Positions 7,851 to 15,748 of a stretch of DNA of 32,055 bases are shown here, piece by piece. The stretch is from Victivallaceae bacterium (GTDB lineage Bacteria; Verrucomicrobiota; Lentisphaeria; Victivallales; Victivallaceae): NCBI GenBank assembly GCA_021647315.1, contig JAKIUY010000052.1, forward strand, positions 1-32,055, read 5' to 3'. Numbering within the stretch: the first letter of the stretch is position 1; every line of letters begins with the position of its first letter. The translations under genes were made by a program, and so were the position numbers. The notes beneath the pieces are model-generated. The model searched no databases and was not told the DNA's origin. It saw only the letters and a list, made by a program, of their open reading frames with translations.

Positions 7851-8408
7851 GTGCAGAGTAAAGTTTGGAGATATACCGGATTGAAAGATAAACATTATTC
7901 AGCTAATTTTAAAAAAGATTACTTGGCTTATTTCGCCATAGGGCTATTTTTTGTGGTAGTCGCAATTGAGCTTTATATGGCGATATGGTTGCCGGTCTAC
8001 CTCAAGTCCCAGGATCGTTGGGCAATTCAGGAAAACCGTCAGGAAATGCTCGACCTGTTCGATGGACTGCGAAGAAAATATAAAAAACTTAAACTTTCCA
8101 ATCAGCAGGGTAAAGATGAGGTTGCGGTGTTGGTAAACTGTTTGGATCGTAATGCAATATACCTGCGCGAATACCAGAAAGAATTAAATCTTGATCAGAT
8201 CAAAGCATTGAATTCCGACTATCAGGTGTTCGACCGCTTTTTTCAAGTTTACCGGCGCAAGAACGATGCGACTGGCAAATATGATGCTTCACTGGGGAAA
8301 AAACGTCAACTGGAAACGGTAGTTCTGCTGAAAAAACTTAAGTTGCGGGCAGAGTCACGGCTCAAGGCTCAAACTCAACAATATAATAAAAATGGCTATA
8401 TCGAATGA
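7851..8408 (+). CDS. Small single-pass membrane protein with charged coiled-coil tail, unknown
   Basis: A protein of about 185 residues with a doubtful start: GTG at 7851 is used here, with no clear ribosome-binding site, and the frame is open upstream back to 7767. A TTG at 7881 preceded by GGAGA is an alternative. One hydrophobic segment (residues about 25-52, YFAIGLFFVVVAIELYMAIWLP) is followed by a Lys/Glu/Gln-rich, largely helical region. I do not recognise the family. Its stop overlaps the ATG of the next gene (ATGA at 8405-8408), so the two are translationally coupled; this places it in the LPS-precursor operon. It is probably anchored in the inner membrane; the topology is not clear from flanking charges. 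Confidence 0.6.
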   Translation: MQSKVWRYTGLKDKHYSANFKKDYLAYFAIGLFFVVVAIELYMAIWLPVYLKSQDRWAIQENRQEMLDLFDGLRRKYKKLKLSNQQGKDEVAVLVNCLDRNAIYLREYQKELNLDQIKALNSDYQVFDRFFQVYRRKNDATGKYDASLGKKRQLETVVLLKKLKLRAESRLKAQTQQYNKNGYIE

Positions 8409-9406
8409 ACAGGAATGAAATAAAAAATATATTGCAGAAATTTCAACAACGGCGGATCGCAGTACTTGGCGATCTGATGCTGGATGTTTATGTCTGGGGC
8501 GAAGCGTCAAGAATATCGCCGGAGGCGCCGGTGCCGGTTGTCAGAATAAAACGCAAAAGTTGCTGTCTCGGCGGTGCCGCTAATGTTATGCGTAACGTAG
8601 CGACCTTAGGGGGACAGGTTGAAGCATTCGGAGTTATCGGCGAAGACAGTAATGGCAAAAAAATCAGGGAACTGTTTAAACAGTACAATATATCTGACTG
8701 CCATATCTGTGTTGATGATCAACGCTGTACGACAGAAAAACAACGGGTAGTCGCGGGGGCACAACAACTGCTTCGGGTGGATTATGAAGATACTGACCCG
8801 ACTGAGCAAGATATGCGTGACTGCATTGTGCATGATATTGTTTCAATGATTAAAGCTAACCGGCTTGACGCAGTTATTATTGAGGATTACGGCAAAGGAT
8901 TACTTGATGAGAAGATGCTGCAGCAAATTTGCGACGCGGCAAATGCTGCCGGCGTAATTACTGCTTTCGATCCGAAACCCGGTCATTTGATGCATGTGAC
9001 CGGATTGTCTGTAATCAAACCCAACCGCAAAGAGGCGTTTGAGATGGCAGCTCTTTTTGATAAGGGCCCGGTTGAAGATGCTAATGATGATGAACCGCTG
9101 AAAAATGCTGCCGCAAAACTGCTTGAACAGTGGCAGCCGGAATACTTGATTATCTCTTTGGCCGCTCAGGGGTTGGCTCTCTTTAAGCGGGACGGATCGA
9201 TGAAGGTCATTCCGACCAGAGCCCGAGAGGTTTTTGATGTTTCAGGTGCCGGCGATACGGTTATTGCCGCATTTACATTGGCACTCAGTGCCGGGGCTCC
9301 AGCCGAAATTGCCGCTGAAGTCGCAAATCATGCGGCTGGAATTGTGGTGGGTAAAGTTGGAACTGTAACGGTAACAGCTGATGAATTGCTCGGCAGTTTT
9401 AGCTAG
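8405..9406 (+). CDS. hldA: D-glycero-beta-D-manno-heptose-7-phosphate kinase (HldE N-domain/HldA type)
   Basis: A 333-residue PfkB-family sugar kinase. The N-terminal GDLMLDVYVWG, RISPEAPVPVV and LGGAANVMRNVATLGG are the hallmarks of the RfaE/HldE kinase domain, and GAGDT (281-285, catalytic Asp 284) is the PfkB signature. In E. coli HldE this kinase is fused to an adenylyltransferase of about 150 residues. Here that half is missing, so this is the stand-alone HldA form, and the nucleotidyltransferase must lie outside the window. It would phosphorylate C1 of heptose-7-phosphate on the route to ADP-heptose for the LPS inner core. The kds genes downstream support that role. Another PfkB sugar kinase is less likely given the RISPEAPVPV motif. 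Confidence 0.85.
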   Translation: MNRNEIKNILQKFQQRRIAVLGDLMLDVYVWGEASRISPEAPVPVVRIKRKSCCLGGAANVMRNVATLGGQVEAFGVIGEDSNGKKIRELFKQYNISDCHICVDDQRCTTEKQRVVAGAQQLLRVDYEDTDPTEQDMRDCIVHDIVSMIKANRLDAVIIEDYGKGLLDEKMLQQICDAANAAGVITAFDPKPGHLMHVTGLSVIKPNRKEAFEMAALFDKGPVEDANDDEPLKNAAAKLLEQWQPEYLIISLAAQGLALFKRDGSMKVIPTRAREVFDVSGAGDTVIAAFTLALSAGAPAEIAAEVANHAAGIVVGKVGTVTVTADELLGSFS

Positions 9407-9451
9407 TGATAATGTGTCTGGACTATTACGGAGCAACGAAAGTAGTAAAGT

Positions 9452-9478
9452 GTAGGTTTGACCCCGTTTGGGTTAACC
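9452..9478 (+). other. Intergenic hairpin between hldA and kdsB
   Basis: The 92-base gap holds an imperfect hairpin (GGTTTGACCC / GGGTTAACC) without a T run, followed by an AGGA that serves as the kdsB ribosome-binding site. It is probably not a terminator. Confidence 0.35.
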
Positions 9479-9498
9479 ACCTTGGGGAATAGGATTTT

Positions 9499-10242
9499 AT
9501 GATGAACAGAAAAAGTATTGCGGTTATTCCGGCAAGATATGGCAGTACCCGCTTTCCCGGTAAAGTACTGGCCCCATTGGCGGGTAAACCGATGATTCAG
9601 TGGGTATATGAAAAAGCCGTGGCGACACAGGTTGATGAAGCACTGGTGGCAACAGATGACATCAAGGTTATCGAAGCAGTTGAAGCATTTGGCGGCAACG
9701 CAGTAATGACTTCACCTGAACATCCCTCCGGAACAGATCGGATCTGGGAGGCTATTGCTGAACTTGATTATGATATTATTATTAATGTGCAGGGCGATGA
9801 ACCGCTGATTCCAGTCAGTGTTATTGATGAGCTGATTGAATTGATGCAGCAAACCCCAACAGTGGAAATGGCGACAGTCGCGGTACCGAGACCGCGCCTG
9901 GAATTGAATGATCCGAATAAAGTTAAAGTGGTCGTCGGCGACAATGGCCGGGCACTCTATTTCAGCCGTTCAATGGTGCCGTTTCTGCGTGAGGGTGGTG
10001 CGGATACACCTACCTACCTGCATTGGGGTATTTATGCTTACCGTAAAGATATTCTGCAACGTTTTGTAACATTGCCGGAAAGCAGATTGGAACAGTGTGA
10101 GAAACTCGAACAGCTTCGGGCTCTTGAAAATGGGATAAGCATTGATGTGCTGCTCAGTAATTTGGAAAGTATCGGTGTTGATACGCCGGAAGATCTGGAA
10201 CTGGCAGAACGTAAATTGCAGACAGATAAAATGATTGCATAA
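9499..10242 (+). CDS. kdsB: 3-deoxy-manno-octulosonate cytidylyltransferase (CMP-Kdo synthetase)
   Basis: A 247-residue protein. It joins CTP and Kdo to give CMP-Kdo, the activated donor for the first LPS core sugar, in the cytoplasm. IPARYGSTRFPGK (10-22) is the nucleotide-binding P-loop-like motif, SGTDR (77-81) and VQGDEP (97-102) are the cytidine and metal sites, and the length equals that of the family. Two ATGs stand in tandem; AGGA lies about six bases before the first. It is followed 73 bases later by kdsA, so synthesis of Kdo-8-phosphate and activation of Kdo are encoded together. Confidence 0.95.
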   Translation: MMNRKSIAVIPARYGSTRFPGKVLAPLAGKPMIQWVYEKAVATQVDEALVATDDIKVIEAVEAFGGNAVMTSPEHPSGTDRIWEAIAELDYDIIINVQGDEPLIPVSVIDELIELMQQTPTVEMATVAVPRPRLELNDPNKVKVVVGDNGRALYFSRSMVPFLREGGADTPTYLHWGIYAYRKDILQRFVTLPESRLEQCEKLEQLRALENGISIDVLLSNLESIGVDTPEDLELAERKLQTDKMIA

Positions 10243-10273
10243 AAATGTCTCGAAAAGACAATGTTTGATAGCC

Positions 10274-10289
10274 TCCAGCGTGAGCTGGA
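10274..10289 (+). other. Compact hairpin with GTGA tetraloop before kdsA
   Basis: TCCAGC-GTGA-GCTGGA forms a perfect 6-bp stem closed by a GNRA-type tetraloop in the kdsB-kdsA spacer, about 12 bases before the kdsA ribosome-binding site. There is no T run, so an RNA-stability or processing element is more likely than a terminator. Confidence 0.45.
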
Positions 10290-10315
10290 TGAATAAATTA
10301 CAAGGAGAACCAAAG

Positions 10316-11134
10316 ATGAATATTAAACTGCCGTTCAATGTGGAAATCGGCTCGAAACTTACCCTTATCGGTGGGCCTTGTGTCGCTGAAAGTTGGGAAG
10401 TGTGCTGTGAAATTGCAACTTACCTGAAGGAACTTTGTCTTGAACTCGATGTCAATTACATCTTCAAGGCATCATATGATAAGGCCAACCGTTCCAGCGT
10501 TGACTCTTTCCGTGGGCTCGGCATGGAAGCAGGTTTGCAGATTCTCGAAGATATTAGGCATGAACTTCAGGTTCCGGTGGTGACGGATGTTCATGAAACC
10601 GCAGAAGTTGCGCCGGTCGTCGAGGTTGTTGATATTTTGCAGATACCGGCATTTCTCTGTCGGCAGACCGATCTGCTGGTTGCTGCCGGTAACAGCGGTA
10701 AAGTGGTTAATATCAAAAAAGGGCAGTTTATGGCTCCTGAGGATATGCAGTGTGCGGTTGATAAAGTAATGTCAACCGGTAATGAGCAGGTAATGTTGAC
10801 TGAACGTGGAACTACATTCGGTTATCATAATCTGGTTGTGGATATGCGTGGTCTGGCCACGATGGGCGAAATTGGCTTGCCGGTGGTTTTTGACGCGACG
10901 CATTCGGTTCAGCTTCCTGGCGGACTCGGCAATGCTTCAGGTGGACAGCGTGAGTTTATCCGTCCGTTAGCCCGGGCCGCCGCCGCTGTTGGTATTGATG
11001 TGCTGTTTGCCGAGGTTCATCCGAACCCGGAACAAGCCATGTCTGATGGGCCGAACTCATTGAGCTTTGATGATATCGCAGTTGTGCTGCGTGAAGTAAA
11101 GGAAATTTATGATATCCAACGAAAAAACAGGTAA
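10316..11134 (+). CDS. kdsA: 3-deoxy-8-phosphooctulonate synthase (Kdo-8-P synthase), metal-dependent class
   Basis: A 272-residue protein. It condenses PEP and arabinose-5-phosphate to Kdo-8-phosphate in the cytoplasm. The start at 10316 is preceded by AAGGAGAA eight bases upstream, and the product opens straight into the conserved barrel; an upstream in-frame extension is unsupported. Motifs: GGPCVAES (19-26), FKASYDKANRSS, VTDVHE, QIPAFLCRQTDL, FDATHSVQLPGG and SDGPNSL. Cys22 in GGPC occupies the position of the metal-binding Cys of the Aquifex-type enzyme, where metal-independent enzymes such as that of E. coli have Asn. With the His of DATHS, the Glu of FAEVH and the Asp of SDGPN, this indicates the metal-dependent class. 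The 3' end overlaps kdsC by 26 bases. Confidence 0.95.
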   Translation: MNIKLPFNVEIGSKLTLIGGPCVAESWEVCCEIATYLKELCLELDVNYIFKASYDKANRSSVDSFRGLGMEAGLQILEDIRHELQVPVVTDVHETAEVAPVVEVVDILQIPAFLCRQTDLLVAAGNSGKVVNIKKGQFMAPEDMQCAVDKVMSTGNEQVMLTERGTTFGYHNLVVDMRGLATMGEIGLPVVFDATHSVQLPGGLGNASGGQREFIRPLARAAAAVGIDVLFAEVHPNPEQAMSDGPNSLSFDDIAVVLREVKEIYDIQRKNR

Positions 11135-11627
11135 AATAAAAGCGGTGGTACTCGATATAGACGGGGTACTGACCGATGGCCGGATGGGTTATAGTGCCGG
11201 TGATGAGATAAAATTTTTTCATGTCCGGGATGGACATGGAATAAAACTTGCTATGCGGGCAGGACTTAAAGTTGGCGCGCTTTCTGGCCGCAGTGCGGCG
11301 GCTAATCGCAAACGTGCCGCAGAGCTTGGCTTTGATTTCCTTTATGAAGGGAAAAAAGATAAACAGGCGGCATTTCGCGAATTATTGAAAGAACATGATC
11401 TGACCGCCGAAGAGTGTCTTTATATCGGTGATGATATTGTCGATGCTATTCCGATGCGCATGGCGGGTATCGGCGTCACGGTTGCCGATGCACCTGAATA
11501 TATGGATGAATTCTGCGATATGCGAACTGCTTTGCCGGGTGGACATGGTGCAGTCCGGGAAGTGCTTGACTGGTTATTACGCCGACAAAACAAATGGGAA
11601 GAGTTGATGGAGCGTTACAGAATATGA
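11109..11627 (+). CDS. kdsC: Kdo-8-phosphate phosphatase, HAD superfamily
   Basis: A 172-residue protein. It removes phosphate from Kdo-8-phosphate, the step between kdsA and kdsB. It is a minimal, capless HAD phosphatase: DIDGVLTDG carries the nucleophile Asp16 and acid/base Asp18, SGR (59-61) is motif II, and GDD (107-109) is motif III. The family works as a tetramer whose neighbours act as caps. The ATG lies inside the last codons of kdsA with AAAGGAA before it, and the stop overlaps the next ATG (ATGA at 11624-11627), so the three genes are translationally linked. Confidence 0.93.
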   Translation: MISNEKTGKIKAVVLDIDGVLTDGRMGYSAGDEIKFFHVRDGHGIKLAMRAGLKVGALSGRSAAANRKRAAELGFDFLYEGKKDKQAAFRELLKEHDLTAEECLYIGDDIVDAIPMRMAGIGVTVADAPEYMDEFCDMRTALPGGHGAVREVLDWLLRRQNKWEELMERYRI

Positions 11628-14248
11628 GAAAATATTTTTTATTACCACTAATCCTGTTCTTTTGCCTCTTGCTACAACCGCTTCATGGAGCTGAAGATCT
11701 GTCAAGTTTGCTTATTACCGATGCCAGAATGCCGGTTTACAATAATGATAAATTGACCATTCTGGTCTACAGCAAAACCGCGACCCGAAAGGGGATAGAT
11801 ATTATTCTGAATGATGCGATTCTGGATATAATCAAGCCTGGTATAGATGTTGACCAGATAAAATATGTTGATGGAACGAAACCTTACCCGCTGGGCGCGC
11901 CGCTGAAAACCATTCTTAAGTTCTGGGTCAATATTATTCATAGTGACGGTTTGATTTTTTCGCATGCCGCAACCATCAACCAGAAAACTAAAAACGGCAG
12001 GAGTCGTGAAAAAATATTTTTCCGTTCGCCAGTTCTGGATATTAACGGCGTTGGCTTTCAGGCAGATTTCAGTAAACGGACCATGCGGATATTGAGTAAT
12101 GTCATTATAAAAATCAGGCAAACCGGCAACAATGGAAAACTGATGCCGGATAGTGGCAAAAAGAATAAAACCAGTAAAAAGAATAAAACCGGTAAAACCA
12201 GTGTGTCCACGATAACTTCGGATGAAATGTTTATCGATTTCACCAATAACATTATTACTGTTTCCGGTAATGTTAAGGTGGATGAAGAAAATATGACCAT
12301 CAACTGTGAGAAAATTACTGTTTACATGACTCAGGGTAATGATAAAAAGTCCCGAAAAAAACTGGCGGCCAGCGTCTTGGGTAATCTGTCAAGTTCCGGT
12401 TCAGGGCGTCGGATATCAAAGATTGTCTGTGAGAAAAACGTGGTTATTACTCGGAAACAGTCCTCGGGAGAGATTAAACAAAACGGGCAGCAGCAGGCTT
12501 TTGCCGACCGGGCAGACTATGATTTTGTCAAAAGTAAAATTGTTATGACCGGGAAACGCCCGACTATCAAACGCGGCACTGATACTATCGAAGGCAAACA
12601 GATTACAATATGGCGGGATAAAGAGCATTTGCAGGCGCAGGGGGATTGCCGGTTATCATTCATGGCGAACGATAAGAAATCTAAGAATCCCGCTGCAGCA
12701 AAAATACCGACAGTGGCAACCGCTGATTTTATGGATATGAACTATGCTGAAAACCTCGCGGTGCTGACTGGTAATGTCAAGGTTGTGGATCCGCGGATGA
12801 AAATTGATTGTCATAAAATGAATATCTATCTGGAGGATCGCCAAAAGAAGACCACAGCAAAAGTTAAATCACTGACTGTAAAAGCTACGGATAAAGCATT
12901 GAGTAGTTCCAAGGTTATCAATAAAATTGTCTGTATTGGGGATGTCACCATTTTCCGTCGGGACGGTAAAGAGCGGGTCGGCACCCAGAAAGCGATGGCG
13001 GGGAAAGCCATATATTACCTTAAAGAAAGCAAGATTATCCTGTCTGAAAATGATCCGATTATTATTCGCGGGCGTGATTCTGTCAGTGGAAAAATTATTA
13101 CGGTCTGGGTTGACCAGCAGAAAATGCATGTTGACCAGAATAGCCTGATTGTGCTTAACAACCTGAAAAACCAGCAGGGACAGCAACCGGGCGCGACCCG
13201 GGTGAAATCTGATTATACCAATATTGACTACGGCAGGAATCTGATGAGTTTTGCCGGACGGGTGAAAGTTAACAATCCACAGATGTCGCTGGACTGTAAA
13301 AAAATGTTGATTTTTCTGGAAGATAAAAAAAGTATTGCTAAGAACTCCAAGCTGAAGTCAGCTAAACCAAAGACTGCCAAATCAGGTGATCCGCTTGATA
13401 TAAAATCTTCAGACAAAGTGGTTTCAAAAGTCATCTGCATTGGCGATGTCTATGTTAGGGATCAGCGTAATGATCTGCGATGTCAGAAAATGACCTTGAT
13501 AATGCAGGATAAGCAGCTGGGAACAGCAAAAAAAGCTAAGCAGCAAGGGCAGAATACAAACTTCGGTAGCAATCGGGAAATATCGCGAATTATCAGCGAG
13601 GGTGATGTGGTGTTGATCAGACGTCCGGAGCCTGCCGCTGGCAAAGCTACAACGAAGCAAGCATCGTCACCTGATGAGCCGGGTGGTGGCTTGCTTGCCA
13701 AGGGGTCTGACAAACCGATAATAGTTAAAACCGATTTCATGGATCTGAAGTTGACCGAAAATTATGGGGAGCTGATCGGCAATGTTGATGTCGATGAACC
13801 CAGAGTTCACTTGACGTGCGATAAAATGGAGTTGTATGCTGAAAATATTACGCCAGCAAAGAACGTGACAAAGGGTAAGACGGCTTCGGATGCGAATCCG
13901 GATGATGAATTTGACAATGAAGACGATGAAGACGAAGAGATTGCCGGGGATGGAACAGTTCCGAAGCAGATCAATTTAGGCGATGACAAGCAACTTAAAA
14001 AGATTATCTGCCGGAAAAATGTGGTCATTACCAGAAAAATCACCGCTGCCGATCCGATTAAGCAACAAGCGACCGGTGATAAAGCAGTCTACCTGATCAA
14101 AAAGGGCAAAATCACTATGACAGAAAATCCGACTTTGCGGCAGGGAGATAATATAGCGCACTATGATTGGATTATTCTATGGACCGATTCTGAAAGACTT
14201 GACTTTGGGAATGGAGAAATTGAAGAACTTGAGTTGCCGGATAAATAA
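11624..14248 (+). CDS. Giant periplasmic LPS-transport protein: LptC-like N-terminus plus about four LptA/OstA repeat units
   Basis: An 874-residue exported protein. A signal peptide (MRKYFLL..., cleavage near LHGA) is followed at about 25-165 by an LptC-like segment ending in an NGVGFQADFS phrase. Then come repeated OstA-type units: a TxDFMD or TSDEMF strand, GNVKV, and CxKMxxYLED at about residues 198-236, 366-405, 528-567 and 701-740. They alternate with strands of the type KIVCxxNVVITR and ExKQITIW. Lysine-rich linkers and an acidic run (DDEFDNEDDEDEE, about 761-773) join them. Ordinary LptA has about 185 residues and one such beta-taco unit. It starts on the ATGA overlap with kdsC and precedes lptB, the order of the E. 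coli kdsC-lptC-lptA-lptB cluster. I infer a preassembled LPS bridge between the membranes. Confidence 0.75.
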   Translation: MRKYFLLPLILFFCLLLQPLHGAEDLSSLLITDARMPVYNNDKLTILVYSKTATRKGIDIILNDAILDIIKPGIDVDQIKYVDGTKPYPLGAPLKTILKFWVNIIHSDGLIFSHAATINQKTKNGRSREKIFFRSPVLDINGVGFQADFSKRTMRILSNVIIKIRQTGNNGKLMPDSGKKNKTSKKNKTGKTSVSTITSDEMFIDFTNNIITVSGNVKVDEENMTINCEKITVYMTQGNDKKSRKKLAASVLGNLSSSGSGRRISKIVCEKNVVITRKQSSGEIKQNGQQQAFADRADYDFVKSKIVMTGKRPTIKRGTDTIEGKQITIWRDKEHLQAQGDCRLSFMANDKKSKNPAAAKIPTVATADFMDMNYAENLAVLTGNVKVVDPRMKIDCHKMNIYLEDRQKKTTAKVKSLTVKATDKALSSSKVINKIVCIGDVTIFRRDGKERVGTQKAMAGKAIYYLKESKIILSENDPIIIRGRDSVSGKIITVWVDQQKMHVDQNSLIVLNNLKNQQGQQPGATRVKSDYTNIDYGRNLMSFAGRVKVNNPQMSLDCKKMLIFLEDKKSIAKNSKLKSAKPKTAKSGDPLDIKSSDKVVSKVICIGDVYVRDQRNDLRCQKMTLIMQDKQLGTAKKAKQQGQNTNFGSNREISRIISEGDVVLIRRPEPAAGKATTKQASSPDEPGGGLLAKGSDKPIIVKTDFMDLKLTENYGELIGNVDVDEPRVHLTCDKMELYAENITPAKNVTKGKTASDANPDDEFDNEDDEDEEIAGDGTVPKQINLGDDKQLKKIICRKNVVITRKITAADPIKQQATGDKAVYLIKKGKITMTENPTLRQGDNIAHYDWIILWTDSERLDFGNGEIEELELPDK

Positions 14249-14328
14249 TAATTTGATTTTTTTTATGGTTTAAAGGAACAATCTTTATTTTTAAATGTAT
14301 ATTCTTAATAGAGAGGTAATGTAAAATA

Positions 14329-15108
14329 ATGAGTAATTCGAATCTGAAATTTATAAATACGATTAATATAGAAAACGAAGACGAAGACCGAATGCTGAAA
14401 GCTGAAGGCTTGATTAAAGCATATCATGGTAAAAGAGTCGTTGATGGTGTTTCTATCAATGTTCAAGCCGGTGAAGTTGTTGGTCTCCTCGGACCTAACG
14501 GTGCTGGTAAAACGACTAGTTTCTATATGATCATGGGGCTTATCCAACCGGATGGTGGCAATATCACTTTCAAAGATGTTGATATTTCCCACGCCCCAAT
14601 GTACCGCCGTGCTCGACTTGGGATGGGCTATCTGGCTCAGGAACCTTCCATTTTCCGCAAACTTACCGTTGAACAGAATATCATGGCGATCCTCGAGACG
14701 CTGGATATTACGCGTAAAGAACGCAAAGCACGCCTGGAAACGATGCTTGCCGAATTGGAACTTACCCCGTTGCGTAAGCAGAAGGCAATGACCTTGAGCG
14801 GCGGTGAACGGCGGCGACTTGAAATAACTCGCGCTCTGGTAACCAAGCCCTCTTTCATTTTGCTGGACGAACCTTTCAGCGGGGTTGACCCGATTGCGGT
14901 ATATGATGTGCAGCAGATTATCGGTCAACTGAAAGCTAAAAATCTCGGAATTTTGATTACGGACCATAATGTGCGTGAAACCCTTGCCGTGGTTGACCGC
15001 GCATACCTGATGTGTCAGGGTAAAATTGTTTGCGAAGGGACCAGCGAATTTCTGGTCAATGACGATAAAGCCCGGGAAGTATATCTTGGACCACAATTCA
15101 CCATGTAA
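14329..15108 (+). CDS. lptB: LPS export ABC transporter ATP-binding protein LptB
   Basis: A 259-residue ATPase of the LptBFGC complex on the inner face of the inner membrane. It powers extraction of LPS and its movement onto LptC/LptA. Walker A GPNGAGKT is at 55-62, the Q-loop glutamine at 104 (LAQEP), the signature LSGGE at 156-160, Walker B LLDEP at 178-182 and the switch His at 213 (TDHN). The hydrophobic family start MLKAEGLIKAYHG falls at residue 22. The ATG at 14329 has GAGAGG about 12 bases upstream, whereas the internal ATG (14392) has none, so a 21-residue acidic extension is possible but the start is uncertain. LptF and LptG are not in the window. Confidence 0.93.
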   Translation: MSNSNLKFINTINIENEDEDRMLKAEGLIKAYHGKRVVDGVSINVQAGEVVGLLGPNGAGKTTSFYMIMGLIQPDGGNITFKDVDISHAPMYRRARLGMGYLAQEPSIFRKLTVEQNIMAILETLDITRKERKARLETMLAELELTPLRKQKAMTLSGGERRRLEITRALVTKPSFILLDEPFSGVDPIAVYDVQQIIGQLKAKNLGILITDHNVRETLAVVDRAYLMCQGKIVCEGTSEFLVNDDKAREVYLGPQFTM

Positions 15109-15283
15109 TAAGAGCTCTCTCAAAAACAAATTGGAGAGTTTCGCGTCGGATGCGGATAGCTGATTAAGGCACGAAAGTGTTTGCATAGTTAGAATTATAT
15201 AAATATTTTCGTAACGCAGAGCCGCTGTTTGCAATCAAGCGAAAAATCTAAGTTATTTTTTTGTGAGTTCTAATAAAACCGTA

Positions 15284-15351
15284 GAGGTGATTTCAAAAGT
15301 CCAACACGAGCATGATTAAAAATCTGCCGTGGAGACTTTTGAAATTGCCTC
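15284..15351 (+). repeat. 68-nt palindrome upstream of hpf
   Basis: The arms are GAGG...CCTC (15284-15287 / 15348-15351), a perfect 11-bp TTTCAAAAGTC/GACTTTTGAAA (15291-15301 / 15334-15344) and CACG/CGTG (15305-15308 / 15328-15331) around a 19-base loop. It ends about 10 bases before the hpf ribosome-binding site. It may be a dispersed palindromic repeat or an RNA control element. No T run follows. Confidence 0.7.
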
Positions 15352-15376
15352 CATAACCTTAAAATAGGAGTAAGCT

Positions 15377-15745
15377 ATGAATATTATTATCAGCGGACGT
15401 CACTTCACGGTCACCAATGAAATGAAACAGGACATTGAGAACCGCTTAATAGAGATATTGGATAATAAATCACTGAAAATTTCTACAGCCAGAGTCGTTC
15501 TGACCATGGAAAAAAACCGCTATAATGCGGAGATAATTGTTAACCTGAAACATCATGACATCGAAGCGGTTACCGAAGAATATGATCTTTATGAAGCGGT
15601 AGACGAAGTAATTGATAAAATTGAAATTCAAGTTCGTCGCTTCCTGGATAAAGCACAGAATCATCATCGTGCAAAACTCGCGACAGTTGCTGCCAGCGGC
15701 GATGTCGATGATGATGATGACGATTATGAAGATGATATGGGATAG
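15377..15745 (+). CDS. hpf: Ribosome hibernation-promoting factor (short HPF/YfiA type)
   Basis: A 122-residue protein. It binds the decoding centre of idle 30S subunits and dimerises or silences ribosomes in stationary phase. MNIIISGRHFTVTNEMKQDIENRL is the typical beta1-alpha1 opening, and NAEIIVN plus DLYEAVDEVIDKIEIQVRR gives the remaining beta-sheet and helix. It lacks the long-form C-terminal dimerisation domain; instead it ends in an Asp-rich tail (DDDDDDYEDD). AGGAG stands before the ATG. It follows lptB as in Proteobacteria, where rpoN lies between the two; here rpoN is absent. The next gene begins three bases after its stop. Confidence 0.9.
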   Translation: MNIIISGRHFTVTNEMKQDIENRLIEILDNKSLKISTARVVLTMEKNRYNAEIIVNLKHHDIEAVTEEYDLYEAVDEVIDKIEIQVRRFLDKAQNHHRAKLATVAASGDVDDDDDDYEDDMG

Positions 15746-15748
15746 ACC

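Noticed and set aside
14305-15234. 309-codon minus-strand open frame opposite lptB
   Set aside because: It lies antisense to a clear lptB with all ABC motifs, and its translation shows no family features.
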